From assembly GCA_029573925.1 (NCBI GenBank), contig JAKQBV010000230.1:1-6312 (forward strand): a stretch of DNA of 6,312 nucleotides. The letters are read 5' to 3'. Below the pieces are notes generated by a model. That model was not told the DNA's origin. It did not search any database and was given only the letters and a program-made list of their open reading frames with translations. Below, piece after piece: positions 1-4,712 of this stretch; positions within the stretch are counted from its first letter, which is position 1, and each line of letters begins with the position of its first letter. The DNA comes from a bacterium (GTDB taxonomy: Bacteria > UBP15 > UBA6099). Both the position numbers and the translations under genes were made by a program.

Positions 1-1
1 A

Positions 2-30
2 CGGTTCACCCCCACGCGTGTGGGGAATAC
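2..30 (-). CRISPR. First (leader-proximal) type I-E CRISPR repeat; array continues off the left edge
   Basis: A 29-nt sequence that, read on the minus strand, starts GTATTCCCC and ends GTGAACCG, the typical form of type I-E repeats (the E. coli repeat likewise starts with G, has TTCCCC, and ends AAACCG). It contains an inverted repeat, CCCCAC / GTGGGG, around a 4-nt ACGC loop, which is the hairpin expected for Cas6e. Exactly 8 nt (GTGAACCG) follow the stem, the length of the I-E crRNA 5' handle left by Cas6e cleavage. Only one copy lies in the window and a single spacer base (position 1) is visible, so repetition itself cannot be seen. The call rests on the family-like sequence, hairpin and position directly after cas2. 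The orientation places the leader on the cas2 side, so this should be the newest-spacer end of the array. Confidence 0.93.
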
Positions 31-66
31 ACCGACATTTTGTGTGTCAGTTTTATTTATACCACG
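31..66 (-). other. CRISPR leader (gene-free part)
   Basis: Thirty-six AT-rich bases between the cas2 stop codon and the first repeat. In type I-E systems the leader lies immediately 5' of the first repeat, carries the array promoter and guides Cas1-Cas2 integration. Here the gene-free part is short and contains only the -10 element and the predicted transcription start, so the functional leader probably extends into the 3' end of cas2. A small inverted repeat (GACA at 34-37 and TGTC at 45-48) lies next to the repeat; its meaning is unknown. No clear IHF consensus site was recognised by eye. Confidence 0.7.
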
Positions 67-83
67 TTATGTAGTGTTGTCAA
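56..83 (-). promoter_or_regulatory. Predicted promoter of the CRISPR array, overlapping the 3' end of cas2
   Basis: On the minus strand a perfect -35 TTGACA (78-83) and a -10 TATAAA (56-61) are separated by 16 nt. The -10 is preceded by TGG, giving an extended -10 (TGn). Transcription would start near position 49, about 19 nt before the first repeat, which is the expected place for a pre-crRNA promoter. The -35 and most of the spacer lie inside the last codons of cas2, and the cas2 TAA stop falls between the two boxes. This is inferred from sequence only, but the match to a sigma70 promoter is strong. Confidence 0.72.
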
Positions 84-426
84 TTAACTCATCCTCCAAA
101 TCGACAGCGTCCTTTCTTTGATTTTGCGTTGAGGACAAATCTTTATTCTTATATGGTGAAAGCGCCAAGGCTATTCCGTCAACATCTATTATAGGCCGAG
201 CCGGTTTCCCCGCAGTGCGAAAAAGATATCCCTGCGGTGAGCGGGTGTCGCTCCATATCTGGGTGACTCCCCCGTCGCGAATTCTTCCGACGGCTTTATC
301 CCACAAGACATCTCTAATCCTCGCGCTCGGATTGCCAAGGTAAAGTCCCGGACGCGGCTCTATCATCCAGCGTGATAAGTCTCCCCTCAAGCTCGCCGGG
401 GATTTCTCCAATATCATCACTAGCAT
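67..426 (-). CDS. cas2: CRISPR-associated endoribonuclease-like protein Cas2, type I-E (adaptation)
   Basis: A 119-residue Cas2 of the I-E (CasB-adjacent/ygbF-like) family. It forms the central dimer of the Cas1-Cas2 integrase that captures protospacers and inserts them at the leader-repeat junction. The N-terminus (MLVMILEKSP, then LRGDLSRWMIEPRPGLYLGN at 13-32) and the segment VDGIALALSP (82-91) align with E. coli Cas2 (94 aa), so residues 1-93 are the complete Cas2 fold. Residues 94-119 are an extra polar, acidic tail with no DnaQ-type exonuclease motif, unlike some Cas2-DnaQ fusions. The start at 426 is supported by a GGAGGTG site at 431-437 with 6-nt spacing and by the alignment beginning exactly at this Met. 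The first 113 nt overlap the end of cas1 in another frame. The last codons carry the -35 of the array promoter. Family assignment is firm; the role of the tail is unknown. Confidence 0.97.
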   Translation of the reverse strand: MLVMILEKSPASLRGDLSRWMIEPRPGLYLGNPSARIRDVLWDKAVGRIRDGGVTQIWSDTRSPQGYLFRTAGKPARPIIDVDGIALALSPYKNKDLSSTQNQRKDAVDLEDELIDNTT

Positions 427-1237
427 CCAACACCTCCGCTATGTCCGGCAAAATTCGCCTCATCAATTTTGTTTTGTGAAAAATGTCTCGACATGCCAAT
501 CTAACTTTTCGCTCTACGTCTACGTCGCATTCAGAGCATATATGAAAAGCGGCCGGGACGGCTATTTCCATTTTGTAGAGATCGGCGATGTCATAGACGA
601 AAGAGAGCATTTTGCCGGTATGTATGAATCCGATTGCAGGAGAATAGCCCGCAGAGAGTATCGCGGCATGGCACAAGCCGTAGAGGCACGAGAATGCCGA
701 CGAAAGCGCCCGGTTAAGCGGGTCGGCCTGATCCCAATTCTGCGGATTGTATGTTCTGCCGCGCCAAATCACGCCGTGCTCCTCCGCTAGTTTGCGGTAT
801 GACTCCCTGACTCTGTGGCCTTCCATTCCTCTGACAGTGTCCAGCGAAACAGTGTCCGCCAATTTCTCCGGAAAGCGCATATTATACATGCGACGGATGA
901 CGGCAATGCGAGTCTCCATATTCGCATAAAGAACGGCTTGCCGGAGCAAGCGTTTTGAAGAATGAGAGCCGCCTGTGCTGTGAGCATACATGCGGACGCC
1001 TTGTTCTCCGGTCCAACACACGAGAGTGTTGTTGTCAGCTAGAAAACGCATAGCCGCGTGGGACGTGGTTGTGCCGGGGCCAAGCAGAAGGAGACCAAGC
1101 TGGTTAATTGGAATCTCAATAGACCCGTCCGCGCCGTGAAACAGCAAGGCTCCGGACTTTTCGTCCAGCCTTCCGTGTTCGAGGTATAGATGGCTCCATC
1201 TGTCCTCGAATTTTGGCAAATCCTGTAAATTTCGCAT
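314..1237 (-). CDS. cas1: CRISPR-associated endonuclease Cas1, type I-E (spacer integrase)
   Basis: A complete Cas1 of the I-E family, 307 residues from the ATG chosen here (E. coli Cas1 has 305). It is the metal-dependent integrase subunit of the Cas1-Cas2 complex. Conserved blocks include RGMEGHRVR, GFIHTGK and SFVYDIADLYK, followed by VRLACRDIF. They supply the metal ligands Glu139, His206 and Asp216, with Asp219, matching E141, H208, D218 and D221 of E. coli. The active site is therefore intact. A TTG at 1244-1246, overlapping the cas6e stop by 4 nt, could also start the protein (310 aa). The ATG at 1237 is preferred because a GGGA lies about 10 nt upstream, whereas it is only 1 nt from the TTG. 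The C-terminal ~37 residues are poorly conserved in the family and here share DNA with the start of cas2. Confidence 0.98.
   Translation of the reverse strand: MRNLQDLPKFEDRWSHLYLEHGRLDEKSGALLFHGADGSIEIPINQLGLLLLGPGTTTSHAAMRFLADNNTLVCWTGEQGVRMYAHSTGGSHSSKRLLRQAVLYANMETRIAVIRRMYNMRFPEKLADTVSLDTVRGMEGHRVRESYRKLAEEHGVIWRGRTYNPQNWDQADPLNRALSSAFSCLYGLCHAAILSAGYSPAIGFIHTGKMLSFVYDIADLYKMEIAVPAAFHICSECDVDVERKVRLACRDIFHKTKLMRRILPDIAEVLDASDDIGEIPGELEGRLITLDDRAASGTLPWQSERED
431..437 (-). promoter_or_regulatory. Ribosome binding site of cas2, inside cas1
   Basis: GGAGGTG on the minus strand, six bases before the cas2 ATG (424-426, counting from the GGAGG core at 433-437). It lies within the cas1 coding region and decides the cas2 start, showing that the long cas1/cas2 overlap is used for translation and is not a start-site artefact. 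Confidence 0.8.
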
Positions 1238-1242
1238 TAGCG

Positions 1243-1977
1243 TCAAATCCCGGCAACGCTTATGAGGCCGAATCCGTAACCTTTGCCGCTTCCTATTCCG
1301 CTTACAACGGCCTCTTTGAATTTGACCGGGTCTGATATGGAAATGATTCCTTCGTATCGGGCGGCGCGAAGCTGTTGTCCCTTGCCGTCTTTAGAGTTAT
1401 TTATGTAAACGTAAGACGGCTTTACGGACAAAGAATCCTTATCGATGAAAAAGCCCGCTCGCTCCGAGCGTATATACATCCATTCTTCAAGTTTGTCGGC
1501 GGGCACGGCCACCCGTTTGCCATTGCGTTTTTTTCCGTCAGGCCCGGTTTTTGTGTCTATCTTTCGAGTGGGGTTTGCCAGCAGCCTGAATCGGTATTTC
1601 CGGCCATGCTCAAAAGAAGGTTCAAAAACTTTGACTTGAGGGGGAGCCGAAAGAAGATGCTTGGCGTTGTGAAACGCGTAATCCCAATCAGGCAAGGCGG
1701 AGGACTGAACGATTATGGCGGCGGAGCCGCCCGAAAGCGGGTCGATGCGGAACAGAAATCCTGTGTCCGGGCTGCGGGGAACATGGACATGCCTGTCGCC
1801 GAAATCTTCAGGGATGAATGGCTGTAAAAAATCCGCGTCATCAGAAATTCTTGATGACGACGGAAAAGCCATTGAAAGTCGCTGGTGCACTCTGTAAAGG
1901 TTGCGCATCCATAATCTGCCCGGTCGCGGTCGGTCGGGGTTGTCCCCTGTGTTTATCAAAAGGCAAGAAAGAAACAT
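1243..1977 (-). CDS. cas6e: Type I-E pre-crRNA processing endoribonuclease Cas6e (CasE/Cse3)
   Basis: A 244-residue Cas6e, longer than E. coli CasE (199 aa). It cuts pre-crRNA at the 3' base of the repeat hairpin and remains bound to the crRNA 3' end as a Cascade subunit. The N-terminus MFLSCLLIN leads to RNLYRVHQRL, in which His31 corresponds to the catalytic histidine of the family (H20 in E. coli CasE, H26 in the Thermus protein), with Tyr28 nearby. RFRLLANPTRKI (129-140) is the conserved central strand. The C-terminal glycine-rich loop GIGSGKGYGFGLISV (227-241) is a hallmark of the Cas6 superfamily. The extra length is in an insert after residue 9 and in basic loops at about 138-156 and 190-202. 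An AGGAGG at 1991-1996, inside the end of cas5e, is the likely ribosome site, though 13 nt from the ATG is rather far. The stop lies 5 nt from the cas1 ATG. Confidence 0.97.
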   Translation of the reverse strand: MFLSCLLINTGDNPDRPRPGRLWMRNLYRVHQRLSMAFPSSSRISDDADFLQPFIPEDFGDRHVHVPRSPDTGFLFRIDPLSGGSAAIIVQSSALPDWDYAFHNAKHLLSAPPQVKVFEPSFEHGRKYRFRLLANPTRKIDTKTGPDGKKRNGKRVAVPADKLEEWMYIRSERAGFFIDKDSLSVKPSYVYINNSKDGKGQQLRAARYEGIISISDPVKFKEAVVSGIGSGKGYGFGLISVAGI

Positions 1978-1982
1978 GACGT

Positions 1983-3089
1983 TTATTCCACCTCCTCTGC
2001 GCTGGGCCGCCTGCGGCGGGTTTCCAGCGAACGGAATTTAATAATCTCCTCGCGCTTGTTGATAATATCGTCTCGCCATTGAGGGAGTTCGGGATTGATT
2101 CGGTCAATGCCCATGCCGAGACCGTACTCGATCATGGTGACAGCGTCATGGCAGAGGCGGCAAAGGGCGCGCAAATCTTCTTGCGATTCATTCCCGCCTG
2201 CGCGACGATAGGTTATGTGCTGAACTGTTGTGGCGGGAGATTTACAGAAGACACAAAGACCGTGATCGGAGTCCAAACGTTCGGCGCGGGCTTTTCTATA
2301 GGCGGAGTCGGTGTAATCCGCGCGGGGGCGCGGAGGCGTCGGGGTTCCGGTCTGCGCCGCTTTTTCATCCAGATGAACATCGCCGTTTGTTCCGACTACA
2401 AAGCTGGTTCGCGTCAGGAATCTAGGCTGATGGGATGGAGGCTCGAATAGGATAGGCACATCGTGCCAGACAAGGGCGTCCGGCGGCGCTTCCGGCTGCG
2501 CCTTTGTGGGTGTCCATTCCAACAGGCATTCCACGGTTTTGGGGGCGATGTCTTCCTTGTTCCTTTTTCGCCATGGAACGGAGGTCAACGCCGAAACCAA
2601 ATCTGAATATTCTCCCGATGGTCGCTCAATCATCGGACGGGATGGAACACAGGCTTTTCTTCCGAGATAAAGTGTCCATTTGGGGTTTCTGACAGACTTT
2701 TCAAGTTTGCTGATTAGCGCGGCGTCGCCCTGCAAAGCGACTAAAAATGAAGCGTCGCAAAGATACTCGCGACGCGTGAGCAAAGGGCCATCCTTCGTTT
2801 TTCCTTCGGCTTCCGCAATTCTCATCTGCATTCCGGCCCCAACTGTGTGGTAGTCCCACCACCGGACGCCCGGCTTGTCTATGCGAACCCCCATGAGCAA
2901 GGAACGAAGCTTCGGCAACCATTCCAAGGCCGCTTCAGACCGAGGAACCCCTATCGCCGCGCATATCATCCCCAACACGCCGGACTTGGTTGGCGCTTCA
3001 GAGGTCCTGCGAACGACAAATTTTGACTCATGGCTCCCCCATGCCTGCAAAGGCCCTTCGAGGCGGAGAAATAATGTGTTGTCGCCCAT
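1983..3089 (-). CDS. cas5e: Cas5e-HNH fusion: type I-E Cascade subunit Cas5 (CasD) with a C-terminal HNH nuclease domain
   Basis: A 368-residue protein, about 145 residues longer than E. coli CasD (224). Residues 1 to about 240 are a full Cas5e: LFLRLEGPLQAWG (6-18), TKSGVLGMICAAIGVPR (34-50), WDYHTVGAG (78-86), RREYLCDASFLVAL (106-119) and LYLGRKACVPS (140-150) match CasD, which binds the crRNA 5' handle and helps assemble Cascade. A flexible Pro/Thr/Arg linker follows (about 241-262). Then comes an HNH (beta-beta-alpha-metal) nuclease domain: C279-x2-C282, VQHITY with H291 as general base, AGG, EDLRALC, and C310-x2-C313-H314. A basic tail with four arginines (358-361) ends the protein. There is no stop or frameshift between the parts. 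The ATG at 3089 overlaps the cas7e stop by 1 nt (TGATG) and has GAGG at 3097-3100; a GTG three bases upstream is possible. Inferred role: DNA cleavage by Cascade itself. Both domain identities are strong; activity is inferred. Confidence 0.96.
   Translation of the reverse strand: MGDNTLFLRLEGPLQAWGSHESKFVVRRTSEAPTKSGVLGMICAAIGVPRSEAALEWLPKLRSLLMGVRIDKPGVRWWDYHTVGAGMQMRIAEAEGKTKDGPLLTRREYLCDASFLVALQGDAALISKLEKSVRNPKWTLYLGRKACVPSRPMIERPSGEYSDLVSALTSVPWRKRNKEDIAPKTVECLLEWTPTKAQPEAPPDALVWHDVPILFEPPSHQPRFLTRTSFVVGTNGDVHLDEKAAQTGTPTPPRPRADYTDSAYRKARAERLDSDHGLCVFCKSPATTVQHITYRRAGGNESQEDLRALCRLCHDAVTMIEYGLGMGIDRINPELPQWRDDIINKREEIIKFRSLETRRRRPSAEEVE
1991..1996 (-). promoter_or_regulatory. Ribosome binding site of cas6e within the cas5e 3' end
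   Basis: AGGAGG followed by T on the minus strand, a near-perfect Shine-Dalgarno sequence, lies 13 nt before the cas6e ATG at 1975-1977. The spacing is longer than optimal, but no better-placed start exists. The site sits in the codons for the Glu-Glu-Val-Glu end of the Cas5-HNH protein. Confidence 0.6.
2142..2308 (-). other. HNH nuclease domain encoded within cas5e
   Basis: Covers about residues 261-316 of the fusion. The order is that of zinc-finger-type HNH endonucleases: an amphipathic lead-in (AYRKARAERLDSDHG), a first CxxC (279, 282), the beta-hairpin histidine H291, a Gly-Gly turn, the EDL segment, and the second CxxC followed by His (310, 313, 314). The four cysteines would bind structural zinc; H291 and H314 would serve catalysis and metal binding. 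The residue just before H291 is Gln290, where most HNH proteins have His or Asp, and Asp305 stands at the usual Asn position, which is a common variant. Confidence 0.92.
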
Positions 3090-4213
3090 CACGCCACCTC
3101 TGTGTTCACAACAACCTCTTTGACTTTGTCCCAGTCATACCCGATAGCGGCAATCAGCGCGGGAATAAGTTCGTCGAGCGTTTTGATGTTGTTCTCCGTC
3201 AACTCGACTTCGTTTTTGTCGTCAATGGCGAGCAACGGCTGTCGCAGATTCGGAGAAAACCAGAATCTTTTTTCGGGTTTTCCGTAACCGGCGTCCAAAT
3301 CGTTGATGTATTGACCGAGTTGAGCGATGCTCTGAGAAACAATATCGCGGCCATCGCTTATGGAAACCGGCCTTGCGAAAGCATTCGCGTAGCTGATGGG
3401 GGAACTCTTTATCTCAACCAGAATGCCGTCCGGAGGATTGTGCGCGGCGAAACTATTTTGCTTGCCTGTGGGATTCACCATCGCAGCGGCGCGTATAAAA
3501 GCGCCAACGGTGTGGGCGGCCAGTTCGTTGTTGCCTTTCAGGTTTTTAGCAAGCTGCTCGAAGTCAATTGAGAAATACTTGTAAAAGCAAGCTGACGAGA
3601 AAAAAGCCTCGTCAACATACCCCGCGCCCGCGTCGTCGCCCGGAATATCGTCGGCGGCGACGTAGTAGTCCACTTCAGGGCGCGCCTCGTGCGTGGATAT
3701 GGCGTGAGCGACCTGAAGCGCGGCCTCGACGGTTGTGTCTTTAAGCACGCCGGTTTCGAGCATTCTGCCTGTCAATGCCATGTCGGGCACGGCAGTCAAT
3801 TCGGATATCAGTTCTCCGAATTGGGCGGCAAGTTCATCGTCTGGTTTCCCGGCGCTGTTTTCTAGCAAGTTCGCCATTCTTGCGACCGCCTCTTTGGTTG
3901 TGTAAATCAGCATGTCGCTGTTCTCATCATTTTTAGAAGATATCCCGCATTTTTTCAGGATGGCTGTCGCTCTCTTTTTTGCGTCGGCTTTTCCTTGAAT
4001 CTTTTCTGAGATGATAGTTGCCAACTGTCTTGTGCGGATACCGCCGCAAAGAGATTTGAACTCATCGCTCATCCTGATGCTGCGCTTGACGCACTGGCTT
4101 GAAATGCGAGAGCGCATGACGCCTCCGAAATAGCATGTTTTCGGCGCGCCGAGATCGTCCCGGTTCAGATTGGCCGGGCTGTGGTTTTGAATGATGTAGA
4201 TTTCAATAAGCAT
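3089..4213 (-). CDS. cas7e: Type I-E Cascade backbone subunit Cas7e (CasC/Cse4)
   Basis: A 374-residue Cas7e (E. coli CasC has 363). In I-E Cascade six copies polymerise along the crRNA spacer and form the helical backbone that holds the target strand. Recognisable family segments are the N-terminal NHSPANLNRDDLGAPKTCYFGG (10-31, with the LNRDD signature), RSRISSQCVKRSIR (34-47), ALTGRM (146-151), VAHAISTHEA (168-177), VDYYVAADD (181-189), FFSSACFYKY (204-213), and NSFAAHNPPD and SYANAFARPV near the C-terminus. Nothing appears to be missing. The ATG at 4211-4213 overlaps the cse2 stop by 11 nt and is preceded by AGGAG at 4220-4224 with 6-nt spacing, so translation is probably coupled. There is no sign of a catalytic RNase residue as in type III Cas7; none is expected for I-E. 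Confidence 0.98.
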   Translation of the reverse strand: MLIEIYIIQNHSPANLNRDDLGAPKTCYFGGVMRSRISSQCVKRSIRMSDEFKSLCGGIRTRQLATIISEKIQGKADAKKRATAILKKCGISSKNDENSDMLIYTTKEAVARMANLLENSAGKPDDELAAQFGELISELTAVPDMALTGRMLETGVLKDTTVEAALQVAHAISTHEARPEVDYYVAADDIPGDDAGAGYVDEAFFSSACFYKYFSIDFEQLAKNLKGNNELAAHTVGAFIRAAAMVNPTGKQNSFAAHNPPDGILVEIKSSPISYANAFARPVSISDGRDIVSQSIAQLGQYINDLDAGYGKPEKRFWFSPNLRQPLLAIDDKNEVELTENNIKTLDELIPALIAAIGYDWDKVKEVVVNTEVA

Positions 4214-4712
4214 GGTTTTCTCCTTTTGATTTGTTTAAAAATTCTTCCGCCCATTTCAGGCGGGTTGAATCGCGTTCCCAGTAAGAAAGATCGTCGGTCA
4301 GTTTGACCCAGTCGAGGGTGAGTTCTTTTGACGCTATTTTATCGAGAGCCCATTGCAAGTGCGGCTCGATACTGTGAAGGGGCGATAAAAGAAGGTCATC
4401 GAACCTTCGCCTCGTTTGCTGAAGTTCTTTGTCCGGGTCTTTGCCGGAGATTGTTCGCCTCAATTGTGCGGCTAATGTTTTGTTCTGCTCACGTGTTATC
4501 GGGCATTTTGCGAAAAGTTTAGCGACAAGCCATGCCACATCGCGGCGCGGGGCGCGTTGGCTTCTCTGCCGCAACGGCCACCATATTCCGGTAAACAAGT
4601 CAAAGCCTTGGATTGATTCGTCAAGGTCTTGGCCTGAGTGCAAGCGCAACAAGCTTAAATCGCCTGCTTTGAGACGGGTTAAAGCGTCAATGAAATGAGA
4701 CGTTTCACTCAT
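4203..4712 (-). CDS. cse2: Type I-E Cascade small subunit Cse2 (CasB, Cas11e)
   Basis: A 169-residue, largely alpha-helical and basic protein of the CasB family (E. coli 160 aa). Two copies form the belly of Cascade and stabilise the R-loop by contacting the displaced DNA strand. Supporting features are the N-terminal helix FIDALTRLKAGDLSLLRL (7-24), FTGIWWP (40-46), the Arg-rich stretch RQRSQRAPRR (48-57), RRRFDDLLLS (101-110) and the C-terminal DDLSYWERDSTRLKWAEEFL (140-159), close to the usual ending of this family. An open frame extends upstream to an ATG at 4805, but the start at 4712 is preferred: it has GGAGG at 4721-4725 with 8-nt spacing, gives the family length, and overlaps the cas8e stop by only 8 nt. 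Sequence conservation in Cse2 is low, so the call also rests on position between cas8e and cas7e. Confidence 0.95.
   Translation of the reverse strand: MSETSHFIDALTRLKAGDLSLLRLHSGQDLDESIQGFDLFTGIWWPLRQRSQRAPRRDVAWLVAKLFAKCPITREQNKTLAAQLRRTISGKDPDKELQQTRRRFDDLLLSPLHSIEPHLQWALDKIASKELTLDWVKLTDDLSYWERDSTRLKWAEEFLNKSKGENHAY

Noticed and set aside
34..48. GACA/TGTC inverted repeat in the leader as a protein binding site
   Set aside because: Arms of four bases with a 7-nt loop are too short to support a claim.
67..146. Cas2-DnaQ fusion as in some I-E systems
   Set aside because: The extra C-terminal segment is only about 26 polar residues and has no exonuclease motif.
1983..2308. HNH as an independent mobile homing endonuclease inserted in the cas operon
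   Set aside because: The domain is joined in frame to a complete Cas5 by a linker, has no own start signal or flanking repeats, and the next gene follows after 5 nt with its ribosome site inside the fusion gene.
3090..3092. GTG as the cas5e start
   Set aside because: Possible, but the ATG immediately after it has better spacing (7 nt) to GAGG at 3097-3100 and gives the usual 1-nt TGATG stop-start overlap.
2990..3571. A 193-codon plus-strand open frame opposite cas7e and cas5e
   Set aside because: It is antisense to two well-conserved genes, has no convincing ribosome site and no recognisable protein family; it is a frame shadow. The other plus-strand open frames were rejected on the same grounds.
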